DNA of 64,000 nt from Methylobacterium adhaesivum (GCF_022179065.1 NZ_BPQD01000001.1:1-64000), one strand, 5' to 3'. Shown: positions 55,280 through 64,000, counted from the first letter of the stretch. Notes: a model not told the origin generated them from the letters alone. A program made the numbers and translations.

Positions 55280-55563
55280 GGTGAGCTTTCCGGACGGCCG
55301 GGACGCGGTGGAGGGAACGGGGATTTTACGAAACTTGGAAGGTCCGAACCGTCACGCCCCCCGGTCGCGACGCCTCGGACTTGCGCCGCGAAGCAGGGAT
55401 AGGAGGCGTGTTTCAGGCCGAAAGATGACGTCCGATTTCATCGTGCCGCCGCCGCCGGACCCCACTCAGAGGGCGGCTTCGATGACGGGAGAATGACGTC
55501 CGCCGGCCCGGCCGCGCACATGTGCGTGACGAACCGGACCAGGCCCTCCCGGGACCGCCTCCC

Positions 55564-57690
55564 TCAGAAATCCGCATGGAGGCGGGTGCCGAAGAAATGG
55601 GCCGGGCCGCGGTCGCGGTTGTAGGCGGGGTTCGCGACGAACTGGTAATCGGCCGTGAGCACCAGGGCCTTGCCGAGGCTGAGGGCGTAATAGGCTTCCA
55701 CGGCGCGCTCGGGCGCGTAGCTCAGGCGCCCGTCGCCGATGAGGAGGCCCAGCCCGCCATTGGCGAAGAAGGCACGGTGGGAGGGCGAGAGCCCGTTCAT
55801 CGAGGTGCCGAGACCGACGGTGTCGGCGGTCCGGCCCCAGGCCGTGCCCTTCAGGGAGACGCCACCGGAAAAGCTCCGGTCGATGTCCGTGAACGACATG
55901 CTTTCGTTGCGCCCGTCGGCGGCGCTGGCGCGGGCGAACACGCCGAGATCGGCCGTCACCGCCTGTTCGAGGTTGACGTAGACGCCGCTCTTGCGCCGGG
56001 GCCGCCGGCTCGCCGCCACGGCGTCGTTGATGTCGTCGAACACCCCCGCCTGGGTCAGACCCACCACGTCGCGGTAATTGGCGCTGTTGCCGACGTTGGA
56101 GAAGGCGCCCACGCGCAGCTTGCCCGGCTGGTCGAGGACGGGCAGGACGTGGCGCTCCTCGAACTCCACCGTGAAGCCGCCGCGCTCGAACACCCTGGGA
56201 TCGAGGACGTCGCTGGAGGGCTCCTTCGGCACCTGGGTGTAGGCGGCGCGCACCGCGAATTCTGGCCGGTTGTACTCGACGACGATGCCTTGGGTGTAGC
56301 CCGGCAGGTTGGCGGGGAAGTCCCAGGCGGCCGACGCCCACAGGCCCCAGTTCGCGAAATCCACCCGCGGGTCGTGGGCGTACTTATTGCCGTCGAAGAA
56401 GTCGCCCATGGCGAACTTGCCGGCGATGACGGTGATGCGTTCGACATCGTAGGTCGTGGCGACCTGGTTCGGCCCATCGGGCAGGGTCTCGGTCTCGCCG
56501 CCGAGACCGAAGGTCTGCTTCACGAAGTAGCGGGCCGAGCGCAGCTTCGGGAACGGGGCGCCGGCCTTCTGCGCCTCACCGTTGACGAAGCCCGCGACCC
56601 CGAGGGTGCGGCTGAGGCCGAATCCTTGAGAGAATTCCGGGTTGTAGTAGAGTTCGGTGCTGTCGGTGAGCTTCAGCCCGAGGAACAGGGTCGCGGTCGT
56701 CGTCGCCTGCGCCTGATGCGGTACGAGGCTGTTCGCGCCGCTATAGGGCGCGCGGAAGCCCGCCACCGCCTGATTGAAGAACGTGGTCTGGCCGTGGAGC
56801 GAGAACCGCTCCGCGAGCGCCCCGTCGGGCGCAGCGTCGTCGGCGTCGGCGGGCAGCCGCAGGCCGCCGGGATGCCAGATCAGGCGCGCCATCACCTCGT
56901 TGGCGATGAAGCTCGCCCGCGTCGAGACGGGTCCGCCCGCCGCCCCCGGCACCGTGCCGAGATCGAACCGGCCGCTGTCACCCAGATCGTTGTAGCGGTA
57001 GTCGATCCCGAGGCTGATCTGTTCGTTGACGGCGAACTGCACGCCCGCCCCGAGGGTGAAGCCGAGATAGGTCCGGCTGCGGCGCGCCGTATCGACGGCG
57101 CCCGTGGCGGCATCGGGATAGGCGGCGAGGAACCGGGCCTCGGCCCCGGCGAGGCCGAAGGTGGCGTAGACGAGGGTGCGCTCGAAGGCGACGCCGAGGC
57201 GCCCCCGCACCGCCCCGAACGCGTCGGCCTTGACCCGGACGAGGCTGAAGGCCGGATCGACGGTCTCCGTGCCGAAGCCCGGCACCGTAGAGGCCACGGG
57301 CCGCTTCAGGTTGCTCCCGAAGACGTCGGCCTCCACGCCCGCGAGCCACGGCCCGGTCTGCCAGTTGTAGCCGGCGAAGGCGCCGCCGACTGCGGTGGTG
57401 GCCTCGCGGCCCCGGTCCGAGCGGCCCGTCGCGTCGCCCGTCCGAAACGCCGGCACCGAACGGCCGCCGACGGTGGTGGGGCCGAAGCCGAAGGTGCCGA
57501 ACGAGGCGCCGGCGCTGCCCTCGAGGCCGAGATAACCGCCGCTCCAGTCGATGACGGTGGGGGCCGGGACGATCCGCGCGGCGGGATCGGCGGCGCGGGC
57601 CCCCGGGGCGTGAACGACGCCGAGCCCGAGCCCGGCGAACAGCGCGGCGGTCTCCGGGAGCCTGCGGTACGAACGGAGGAACAGGGACAT
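55564..57690 (-). CDS. Fused OmpA-like barrel and OprB-type porin
   Basis: This 708-residue exported protein has a signal peptide (about 1-33, ending ARA). The N-terminal half (about 35-275) resembles small 8-strand barrels of the Omp25/31 type, with GGYLGLEGSAG, AGYNWQTGPWLAGVEAD and IDYRYNDLGD. The C-terminal half (about 300-708) resembles OprB carbohydrate porins, with NPEFSQGFGLS, GKFAMGDFFDGNKYAHDPR and LSYAPERAVEAYYAL, ending in a Phe (LHADF). A fusion of two barrel modules is unusual. ATG 57690 is preferred because it gives a proper signal peptide. Confidence 0.85.
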   Translation of the reverse strand: MSLFLRSYRRLPETAALFAGLGLGVVHAPGARAADPAARIVPAPTVIDWSGGYLGLEGSAGASFGTFGFGPTTVGGRSVPAFRTGDATGRSDRGREATTAVGGAFAGYNWQTGPWLAGVEADVFGSNLKRPVASTVPGFGTETVDPAFSLVRVKADAFGAVRGRLGVAFERTLVYATFGLAGAEARFLAAYPDAATGAVDTARRSRTYLGFTLGAGVQFAVNEQISLGIDYRYNDLGDSGRFDLGTVPGAAGGPVSTRASFIANEVMARLIWHPGGLRLPADADDAAPDGALAERFSLHGQTTFFNQAVAGFRAPYSGANSLVPHQAQATTTATLFLGLKLTDSTELYYNPEFSQGFGLSRTLGVAGFVNGEAQKAGAPFPKLRSARYFVKQTFGLGGETETLPDGPNQVATTYDVERITVIAGKFAMGDFFDGNKYAHDPRVDFANWGLWASAAWDFPANLPGYTQGIVVEYNRPEFAVRAAYTQVPKEPSSDVLDPRVFERGGFTVEFEERHVLPVLDQPGKLRVGAFSNVGNSANYRDVVGLTQAGVFDDINDAVAASRRPRRKSGVYVNLEQAVTADLGVFARASAADGRNESMSFTDIDRSFSGGVSLKGTAWGRTADTVGLGTSMNGLSPSHRAFFANGGLGLLIGDGRLSYAPERAVEAYYALSLGKALVLTADYQFVANPAYNRDRGPAHFFGTRLHADF

Positions 57691-58056
57691 CGAACGTGTC
57701 TCGGGCAGACTGGATCGCGTGGTGGAGCGCCTCATGGGAGCATCGACGTCTCCCGAAAGCCGGAGGCCCCCTTTCGGGAGGATGCTCTAGCCCCGGTCGA
57801 TGACCCGCGCATGTCGGCCGAGCCCGGTCGGATACCACCGTGAGGCGATTCGCTCCCCTCTATCGGCGGGAACCCCGGAGCGACAAAGACTTTAATCCCG
57901 CCCCGCGCCCGACCGGATGCGGACGCCGCCGGGCTGTTGCCCGGGGGCCACGCCCATGGCGGGAAGTCCGCCCACGCCGGGGCGCCGTACCCTGCGCCTG
58001 TTCATCCGGGGCGTTGTCGCGCATGGGAGCGTGTCGGTGACGGATGGGGCACGCAA
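57691..58056. other. Divergent intergenic region with one repeat
   Basis: This 366-base gap between divergent outer-membrane genes holds the inverted repeat copy at 57738-57790 and otherwise nothing recognisable. Promoters of both genes must lie here. Confidence 0.45.
57738..57790 (-). repeat. Dispersed palindromic element, copy 3 (inverted)
   Basis: Read on the minus strand it is CTAGAGCATCCTCCCGAAAG, GGGGCCTCCGGCTTTCGGGA and an end in CGATGCTC, with terminal and internal inverted repeats. It matches copies at 10808 and 27989. It is not attached to a stop codon here. Confidence 0.75.
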
Positions 58057-58920
58057 ATGAGACGGATCACGGGCTTTGGTGCCACCGCGCTGAGCGCCCT
58101 GGCCCTGCTGGGGGTCGGCCTCACCACCCCGCAGGCCGGCTCCTCGGCGCAGCCGGGCCAGACCGTGGGCCTGCCGGCCGGCGTGCCGTTCGCGGTGGGC
58201 CTCTACTTCGTCGACACGTCGAGCTTCGGAGTCCGCAGCACCGAGCCGCGCGGCACGGAGCTCAACATCAACTTGCCGAGCTTCATCTGGGCGACGCCCT
58301 GGACCGTGGCCGGGGGCCGCCTGCAGTTCGTCGTGCTCCAGCCCATCGCGGCCTCGAGCACGCGGGGCGCCGCCTACCAGAGCGGCTTCGGCCAGACCCT
58401 GCTCGCCGGCCAGGTCGCCTGGACGCTGAGCGAGCACATCCACGCGAGCTACCTGCTCGGCGCCTACCTGCCGAGCGACACCCGGATCGTGATCCAGAAC
58501 GCCGTGCTGCATCAGCGCTTCGCCGTGACCTACAACGGCGACGGCCTCAACCTCACGGCGCACGCCCTCTACGGCACCGTGCTGGAGACGGTCTCGCCCC
58601 TCGGCACCGCCTATTATCCCGACTTCCTCAACCTCGATCTCACGGCGACGAAGAAGTTCGGCAAATGGGAGATCGGCCCCGTGGCCTTCGGCTCCACCGA
58701 CCTGCCGACGCGCAATCCCGCCTACCGCCGCCAGGGCCAGATCGCGGTCGGGGGCCTCGTCGGCTACGATTTCGGGCCGGTGAACCTTCAAGCCTACGTC
58801 ACCCGTGACGTCGCCGAGCGCAACTACGACGGCCGCGACACCCGCGGCTGGCTGCGCGCCATCGTGCCGATCTACAAGGATGCCGAGGCGCCCGCCCTGC
58901 GGCCGGTCTTTGGCCGCTGA
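58057..58920 (+). CDS. SphA/MetA-like exported outer-membrane protein
   Basis: This 288-residue protein with a signal peptide (about 1-30) is a beta-rich outer-membrane protein of the type called phenol MetA degradation protein or SphA. Motifs include GLYFVDTSSFG, LNINLPSFIWATPW, and the strand GPVAFGSTDLPTR. C-terminal residues are polar rather than aromatic. Possible roles are lipid or aromatic uptake; no direct evidence is in the window. ATG 58057 is close to the signal start. Confidence 0.75.
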   Translation: MRRITGFGATALSALALLGVGLTTPQAGSSAQPGQTVGLPAGVPFAVGLYFVDTSSFGVRSTEPRGTELNINLPSFIWATPWTVAGGRLQFVVLQPIAASSTRGAAYQSGFGQTLLAGQVAWTLSEHIHASYLLGAYLPSDTRIVIQNAVLHQRFAVTYNGDGLNLTAHALYGTVLETVSPLGTAYYPDFLNLDLTATKKFGKWEIGPVAFGSTDLPTRNPAYRRQGQIAVGGLVGYDFGPVNLQAYVTRDVAERNYDGRDTRGWLRAIVPIYKDAEAPALRPVFGR

Positions 58921-58950
58921 CGCAGGCGCCCCGCTGCGCGTCGCACATCC

Positions 58951-58972
58951 CGTCGATCCCTTCGGATCGACG
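58951..58972. terminator. Hairpin between convergent genes
   Basis: CGTCGATCC and GGATCGACG form a 9-bp stem with loop CTTC just after the SphA-like gene stop and before the convergent NTF2-like gene stop. No U run follows on the plus strand. Confidence 0.55.
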
Positions 58973-58986
58973 GATGCGGACGTCGC

Positions 58987-59367
58987 TCAGGCGCCCTTAT
59001 CGACGGCCGGAACGGCGAGGGGCGGCGTCTGCTGGTGCTGCACCACGCGCCATTCCTCGTGCGAGAGCCGCCGGTAGGTCGAGGTGCAATGCGCCTCGTA
59101 GGTCTCGTCGTCACGGCGGGCCTTAACCCCGTACGCGATGACGATGAGGCCCTCCTGCGGCCGGGCGATCCGCCCGTCCGAGATCGTCACGTCGGTCCAC
59201 CGGGGCGTGTTCGCCACGGCCGCGATGGCCTCGGCGCCACCCAGCACGAAGGGCGGATGCGGCAGCACCATGAGGCACTCGTCGTCCACCAGCTCACGGT
59301 AATGCTCGGCGTCGCCGACCCACAGGCTCTTCTCGAACCCCCAGACGCGCTCGTCGTCCACGGCCAT
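58987..59367 (-). CDS. NTF2-like (DUF4440/SnoaL-type) protein
   Basis: This 126-residue protein has the small alpha+beta barrel of NTF2-like proteins, with an N-terminal helix FEKSLWVGDAEHYRELVDDECLMVLP and late strands YEAHCTSTYRRLSHEEWRVVQHQQT. DUF4440 and ketosteroid isomerase-like families share this fold. The ligand or reaction is unknown. The gene stops near the hairpin at 58951. Confidence 0.82.
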   Translation of the reverse strand: MAVDDERVWGFEKSLWVGDAEHYRELVDDECLMVLPHPPFVLGGAEAIAAVANTPRWTDVTISDGRIARPQEGLIVIAYGVKARRDDETYEAHCTSTYRRLSHEEWRVVQHQQTPPLAVPAVDKGA

Positions 59368-59546
59368 GTCCTCCCGGCTGAATCTCAGACGGGAGAAGCC
59401 GGTGGGACAACGGTTCGTTCCGCCCGCGACGTTGCCGCAGGCGCTTCGAAAGACGGCATTGCTGGATATACGTGAGCGACCGGTCCGCCGCGTGGCGCGG
59501 CTTCGTCCCAGGTCGTATCAGCCTTGGTGAAACACCGGCAAAGTGT

Positions 59547-59623
59547 TGGCGCGCCCGAAAGGATTCGAACCTCTGACCCTCAGATTCGTAGTCTGATGCT
59601 CTATCCAGCTGAGCTACGGGCGC
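59547..59623 (-). tRNA. tRNA-Arg (anticodon ACG), copy 1
   Basis: The 77-base gene on the minus strand has acceptor GCGCCCG/CGGGCGC, anticodon loop CTACGAA (anticodon ACG), T arm AGAGGTTCGAATCCTTT and encoded CCA. The discriminator is G. It is identical to the copy at 59699. Confidence 0.97.
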
Positions 59624-59698
59624 CGGTCCATCGCCGTGTGCGGCGTGGACTTAAAGAAGATTTCCACCGCAGCGAACAGCGACCGAGGTGGTTTGAAA

Positions 59699-59775
59699 TG
59701 GCGCGCCCGAAAGGATTCGAACCTCTGACCCTCAGATTCGTAGTCTGATGCTCTATCCAGCTGAGCTACGGGCGC
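59699..59775 (-). tRNA. tRNA-Arg (anticodon ACG), copy 2
   Basis: The 77-base gene is identical to the first copy and 75 bases away on the same strand. Both have CCA encoded. Two copies of this major CGN-decoding tRNA may reflect heavy Arg codon use in a high-GC genome. Confidence 0.97.
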
Positions 59776-59903
59776 GTGCCGGGCCGGCATGTCCCGTGGG
59801 GGACGTGCCGGCCGCGAGCCGGTGTCTAAAAGGTCCGTTTCCGACTGGCAACCCCTCCGCCCCAAGTTTTGCGGGCAAAGTGGTGCGGGCCGGACGGCGG
59901 CCG

Positions 59904-60842
59904 TCAGGGGAAGGCCAGGGCCGGGGCGGGCTGGACACAGGCGCGGCCGGCGAGGACCGGGCGGGGCGCGAGGACGATCTCCTGGCGCTCGCGGGCGATG
60001 AAGCTCTTGGGCATCGCGGCCTGCATCTCGGCCTCGATCCGGCGCAGGGTGTCGTCGGTGTGGCAGGGATGCAGGTGGGTGATCGCCAGGGTGCCGACGC
60101 CGGCGGCCTGGGCGAGCTCCATGCCCTTCTGCCAGGTCGAGTGGCCCCAGCCCCGACAGACCGGATACTCACCCTCGGTGAACATGCCGTCGTAGACCAT
60201 GAGATCGGCGCCGCGGACGAACTCGAGGAGTGCCGGATCGGGCCAGGGGTCGGAATGCTCGATGTCGCTGATCACGCACAGGCGCCGGCCGGCATGGTCG
60301 AAACGGTAGCCCACGGACCCCTGCGGGTGGTTGAGCAGGATGGTGTCGACCTTTACCCCGTCGGCGAACGTGAGGGTCTCGCCGGCCCGGAAGCCGTGGT
60401 GGACGAGGCTGCAGGGCAGCACGTCGAGGCTGACGGGAAACAGCGGCGGCGAGAACAGGCGGTCGAGGGCGGCCTCGGCGCTCTGGCCGTCGAGGTTGCC
60501 GCACCAGGTGTTGATGGTGCGCTTGGGGTCGAGCACCACGGGTTTGAAGAACGGCAGGCCCGACGTGTGGTCGAGGTGGAGGTGGCTGAACAGGAGGTCG
60601 ATGTCCTGCGGCAGATGATCCTGGGACCGGCAATCCTGTGCCTGCCTGTCCCGGTGGTGCCGGCCGCAGGCGTTGAGGCCCGAGCCCGCATCGAGGAGGA
60701 ACAATCGCGGGCCGCAGCGGATTTCCATGCACGGCGTGCTGCCGCCGAACTCGACGTAATCCGATCCGCAGACCGGAGTGGAGCCACGCACGCCCCAGAA
60801 GCGGAGGGTGAGGGCATCTGGCGACCGGATCGGCAGTGTCAT
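59904..60842 (-). CDS. Metallo-beta-lactamase-fold hydrolase
   Basis: This 312-residue protein has LRFWGVRGSTPVCG near the start, typical of the cAMP phosphodiesterase/PqqB-like MBL branch. The metal motif HLHLDH is at 87-92, with further His in HPQGSVGYR, DIEHSDPW and ITHLHPCHTDD. The substrate is unknown; many relatives are annotated only as MBL-fold. ATG 60842 gives the conserved N-terminal strand. No near neighbour suggests its role. Confidence 0.9.
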   Translation of the reverse strand: MTLPIRSPDALTLRFWGVRGSTPVCGSDYVEFGGSTPCMEIRCGPRLFLLDAGSGLNACGRHHRDRQAQDCRSQDHLPQDIDLLFSHLHLDHTSGLPFFKPVVLDPKRTINTWCGNLDGQSAEAALDRLFSPPLFPVSLDVLPCSLVHHGFRAGETLTFADGVKVDTILLNHPQGSVGYRFDHAGRRLCVISDIEHSDPWPDPALLEFVRGADLMVYDGMFTEGEYPVCRGWGHSTWQKGMELAQAAGVGTLAITHLHPCHTDDTLRRIEAEMQAAMPKSFIARERQEIVLAPRPVLAGRACVQPAPALAFP

Positions 60843-61025
60843 CGTTCGCTCAACCAATCGCCCCGGCTCCCTCGGAGCCCGGCGCCTCTCGCCGCGCGCG
60901 TCCGTTATCGCGCACGCCGGCGATCAAGAGTGTGGCAGGATTTTTCTTGAACGAGTCTGAGGTAGTCAGCCCCTCCGGCCACTGATGTGCGGCCCCGCAC
61001 ATGGTCTGAGCGTGGGGGTCTCGGC

Positions 61026-62204
61026 TCAACGGCGGGCGAGGCGGCCGGATTCGGGTGCCGGAATAGGTCCCTCGAGGGGGAATTCGAAGGGCGCGGTGCC
61101 GTCGAGGCCGGCGCGCACGAGGCGCGGCAGGCTGTCGGCATACGTGGTGAGCAGGGGTGGAAAACGCGTCTCGGCGGGCCGCATCAGCCCGGCCGAACGG
61201 GCGAAGGCCAGGCGCAGTTCGGGGCCGAGCCAGCGCGACCACACCGCCTCGGCGACGACGACGGGCCGGGGCCGCGCCGGGATCACCACCACTTCCTGGC
61301 CGGCATAGGCCAGGGCCTCGGGCCGGCTGACCTCGCCGAGCGATCCGCCCTTGGCGGCGAAGGCCGCCCAGAACGCGTGCTGGCCGCCATCGGAATAGGT
61401 GGTGCGCACGGCGGCACTCCCCTGTTCGACGGCTTGCGCCACCTTGGCCTCCTCCTCGGCGAGATGCGCGGCGATGCGGGCCTCGCGGGCGGGATCCTTG
61501 TCGGGGGCGAAGGTGTAGCGGCCGGCGACGACGCTCACCACGGGCTCCTCGCCCAGCGCCTCGAACCGGTCGGACCCCGCCTTGAGCTGGCGCCAGAAGT
61601 CGATGTTGGGGTCGGCGCGGTGGCGGGCCATGTTTTGGGCCGTCATCCGGAACGGGTAGGACTGGAACTGGAACGCCGCCTGCCCCCCCGCGAAGGCCTC
61701 GCGGGCGATGGCGTAGATCTCCCCCACCACGGCGTCCGTCATGGCGAAGCACCCCATGGACGAGCACACGCCGTGGACCATCACGGCCGAACCGGTGGAG
61801 CCGTGGGCGCGGTCGTAGGCGTTGGGGTAGCCGACGTCGAAGGAGAGGTAGTAGCTCGAATTCGGGTTCATCTGCCGCTTCGGCACCGTGTAGAACCCCT
61901 CCGGGGTCTGGCGGTCGCCGGTCTTGCGCTTCGGCCCGAGCTGGCCCGACCAGCGGCAGATCGGAAACGTCTTCACATGGACGAAGCGGCCGGACGCGGC
62001 CCGCTTCCACACCTCGATCTCGCTCTCCTTCTTGTAGGCGCGAAACAGTACGGGCGCGGCGGCCGTGGTGCCCTTGGCCTGCATCAGCGCGAGGGTGGCG
62101 GAAGGAATGGGTGCGAGTGCCTTGCCGACCTCGGCGCGGCCGGGCACGCAAAGGCCGCCCGCGAGAAGCGTGGCCAGGAGGATGGGGCGAAGGGACGAGA
62201 CCAT
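61026..62204 (-). CDS. L,D-transpeptidase (YkuD family), exported
   Basis: This 392-residue protein has a signal peptide (about 1-24, ending GRA) and a YkuD catalytic domain of the YafK-like type. The motif VMVHGVCSSMGCFAMTD at 141-157 has catalytic His144 and Cys152. CRWSGQLGPKRKTGDRQTPEG is the preceding conserved block. The extra C-terminal region (about 260-392) is poorly conserved and Ala/Arg-rich. It probably crosslinks or modifies peptidoglycan in the periplasm. ATG 62204 starts directly at the signal. Confidence 0.9.
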   Translation of the reverse strand: MVSSLRPILLATLLAGGLCVPGRAEVGKALAPIPSATLALMQAKGTTAAAPVLFRAYKKESEIEVWKRAASGRFVHVKTFPICRWSGQLGPKRKTGDRQTPEGFYTVPKRQMNPNSSYYLSFDVGYPNAYDRAHGSTGSAVMVHGVCSSMGCFAMTDAVVGEIYAIAREAFAGGQAAFQFQSYPFRMTAQNMARHRADPNIDFWRQLKAGSDRFEALGEEPVVSVVAGRYTFAPDKDPAREARIAAHLAEEEAKVAQAVEQGSAAVRTTYSDGGQHAFWAAFAAKGGSLGEVSRPEALAYAGQEVVVIPARPRPVVVAEAVWSRWLGPELRLAFARSAGLMRPAETRFPPLLTTYADSLPRLVRAGLDGTAPFEFPLEGPIPAPESGRLARR

Positions 62205-62394
62205 GCACGGCCTGGGCTGGGCACCCCGCCCGGCGCGGATGCCGTGCGATGCGAATCCCATGGGTATCGCATCCCATTGGGGCCGCAATAGGGGCCGCGC
62301 TCAGCCCCGCGCTTTTCCCAGGGGTGCCGGTTGTCCCGGCCAGGTCGGCGGGCGGCAACCGACCGCGTCGCATCGCCCCGAAGCCCGGCACACC

Positions 62395-64000
62395 CTACCC
62401 CGCCACCACCGAATTCCGCTCCACCCGCAGAACCGCATCGAACGGCGCGGCGTCGTCGAAAGCCCCGGCATCCGGCAGGCACACGATCAGGCCGCGCCCG
62501 GCCCGCGCCGCGCGCAGGGCCGCCAGACGCGGGCGGATCTCCTCGGGTTTGCGGTCCTCCAGGGCGATGGCCACCACGGCGATGTCGGGCCCGCGCACGA
62601 GGCAGCGGGCCAGATCGATGGCGATGCGCTCGCGCGGGCCGATGGCGTTCTCGCCGAGGCTGGCGCCGCCGCCGCCGAGGCCGGGCTCGACGCGGCTGTC
62701 GAGGCCGAGGCGGGTGACGGCCGGCTCCAGGCCCTCGTCGGCGAGCACCCGGCGCACGAGGGCGCGCACCCGCGCCTCGGCGCCGGCCTCCTCGCCGTTG
62801 ATGCGGCCGAACAGGAGGTTCTCCTCCAGGCTCGCGGCGGCCGTGAGGGTGGCCGGATCGTAGAACTCGACGCTGTCGCGCAGGGACGGCGGCAGCATGC
62901 GGGCGAAGGCATGGCGGGCGGCAACGAGGCGGTCCTCGAAGGCCGCGTCGACGAGGCCGAGGCGGTGGCGGGTCTCGCTGTAGCGCAAAGCCAGGCCGAT
63001 GAGGCGCTTGCGGTCGCGCTGCCCCGCCGGCCCACGCCGCCAGGCCTTGGCCTCCGGCATACGCGCCACGAGGTCCTCGAAGTAGCCGCGCTCGGAGGCC
63101 GGGAACAGCGAGAAGGCGTCGAACAGGGGGTGGTCGTCGGGCAGATCCGAAAAGATCTCGCCGAGGCTACGGGCCACCTGCAGGCCGATTTCGGCGAGCG
63201 GCCGGGTCAGGCCCTCGGCCTCGAGGACGGCGCGCAGATACGGATGGGCGGCGATGTGCTCCGGGGCGAAGGCCGGCCCCACCGCCTCGCCGAACAGGAT
63301 GTTCTCGCCCACCGTCGCCTGATGGTTGTAGCGGGCGGGATCGAACGGCTCGACGAGGCGCCCGGCCTTGTCTGTGGCGAGCGCCGCGCGCACGGCGTGG
63401 CGGGCGGCCACCACGGCGCGGGCGAGATCCGGCTCGGCGCGGGGGTCGACGGTGCCCTCGAGGCCGCGGGCGTACACGATGGCGTCGAGGCCGGTGACGG
63501 CGAGGATCGGCAGGAGGCTGTCGGGCTCGCCCGCCCCGTCCTGCGGGAGGGTCGCGCCGTAGAGGATGTTCTGGCGCAGCGACCCCTCGATCAGGATGGC
63601 CTCGGCACCCGCGAACGCGATGCGGCAGGCCCGCTCCTCGGGCTCGAACGCCCGCAGGTCGGTGCCGCCGTAGGTGACGGCCCCGGCGGTGGGTTCGAGC
63701 TGGCCGGCGAGCACCGCCGCGAGCGCCCGCGCGCCGCCGCGCTCGGCCAGGATCGCCACGTGGCCGGGCATCGCCAGGGTGAGGTCGACGGCGGCGAGGC
63801 GCTCGCCCGTCACCGGGTCGTAGGCGCCGACGCCGTGGGCGCTGAGCGCCCCGGCCTCCGGGAAGGCGGCGGCCCTCGAGGGGCGCGCCGGCCCGCGCCC
63901 CTCGAGGGCCGGCAGGGCCCGGGCGAGGCCGTGGAAGACCGGCAGCAGGTCGCGGTGGACGCTGCGCAGGTGCAGGGCGACGGCCAGCGCCACCACCGCC
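62395..64000 (-). CDS. Degenerate ABC transporter protein (partial, off right edge)
   Basis: The visible 535 residues lack the N-terminus, which is outside the window. ABC-exporter-like organisation is present but ATPase motifs are degenerate. At the Walker A site it reads LAERGGARALA instead of GxxGxGKST. At the signature it has LGENAIGPRERIAIDLARCL, and the Walker B site ends VVAIALE with no acidic pair. A feature normally found once, (R/E)(Q/E)NILFG, occurs three times (about 141-147, 230-236 and 391-397 from 63996). Hydrolysis is therefore unlikely; it may be a structural or inactive family. The start is not visible. Confidence 0.75.
   Translation of the reverse strand, partial: AVVALAVALHLRSVHRDLLPVFHGLARALPALEGRGPARPSRAAAFPEAGALSAHGVGAYDPVTGERLAAVDLTLAMPGHVAILAERGGARALAAVLAGQLEPTAGAVTYGGTDLRAFEPEERACRIAFAGAEAILIEGSLRQNILYGATLPQDGAGEPDSLLPILAVTGLDAIVYARGLEGTVDPRAEPDLARAVVAARHAVRAALATDKAGRLVEPFDPARYNHQATVGENILFGEAVGPAFAPEHIAAHPYLRAVLEAEGLTRPLAEIGLQVARSLGEIFSDLPDDHPLFDAFSLFPASERGYFEDLVARMPEAKAWRRGPAGQRDRKRLIGLALRYSETRHRLGLVDAAFEDRLVAARHAFARMLPPSLRDSVEFYDPATLTAAASLEENLLFGRINGEEAGAEARVRALVRRVLADEGLEPAVTRLGLDSRVEPGLGGGGASLGENAIGPRERIAIDLARCLVRGPDIAVVAIALEDRKPEEIRPRLAALRAARAGRGLIVCLPDAGAFDDAAPFDAVLRVERNSVVAG

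Noticed and set aside
59547-59775. Assembly duplication of tRNA-Arg
   Set aside because: Flanking sequences of the two copies differ, so this is a genuine tandem pair.

Overview
The window is a high-GC alphaproteobacterial chromosome segment. The murC/murG/ftsW set, two-copy tRNA-Arg(ACG), a C4-dicarboxylate dctA/dctBD regulon, HWE- and LOV-type kinases, UV damage endonuclease, Tad proteins and the dispersed palindromes together suggest Rhizobiales, most likely Methylobacterium or a close relative. That placement is an inference from gene content; no rRNA or species-diagnostic gene is present.

Layout. 1-4.2 kb (minus strand) carries part of the division and cell-wall cluster, ftsW-murG-murC, followed by a DUF559 endonuclease-like gene whose 3' end is made of palindromic repeats. 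4.3-6.0 kb holds a FUSC-type membrane protein and a UV endonuclease. 6.1-10.8 kb (plus) is a likely metal-uptake cluster: two DUF2946 proteins around a PepSY membrane protein, then a TonB-dependent receptor. 11.3-14.6 kb has two TadE-like genes convergent with a TadG-like von Willebrand gene. 14.9-18.4 kb has a periplasmic thioredoxin-fold protein, a CcdA-like protein, an exported alpha/beta hydrolase and a PQQ-type sugar dehydrogenase. 18.6-23.5 kb is the C4-dicarboxylate system: dctA faces away from dctBD, with a clear sigma-54 promoter and a palindromic site that looks like a DctD enhancer. 23.6-30.9 kb has a DUF892 protein, a large multi-GAF/PAS HWE kinase and a GH63-like glycosidase. 31.5-34.0 kb is a compact SDR/AraC/NAD(P)-binding operon.

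34.0-35.7 kb is a small accessory island of lower GC. It contains a cysteine-rich exported protein and a DUF6980 protein, bracketed by three imperfect copies of one repeat. 35.7-40.5 kb has a LOV-domain hybrid histidine kinase and a siderophore-type TonB receptor. 40.8-42.8 kb has a small protein translationally coupled to an HNH-like protein, overlapping a convergent AEC transporter. 43.0-48.9 kb holds a porin, tRNA-Phe, a phosphoesterase, a DUF2059 protein, a single-domain globin, small proteins and Dps.

48.9-55.3 kb is a complete heavy-metal RND efflux operon (adaptor, CzcA-type pump, outer-membrane lipoprotein). 55.5-58.9 kb has a fused two-barrel outer-membrane protein and a SphA-like protein. 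59-64 kb has an NTF2-like protein, two identical tRNA-Arg genes, a metallo-beta-lactamase-fold hydrolase, an L,D-transpeptidase and, cut by the right edge, an ABC protein whose ATPase motifs are all degenerate.

Most of the window is ordinary chromosomal content. The parts least explained by known biology are the 34-35.7 kb island, a roughly 50-bp palindromic element whose first bases supply the stop codon of two unrelated genes, the DUF559 gene ending in palindromes, and the degenerate triple-module ABC protein.
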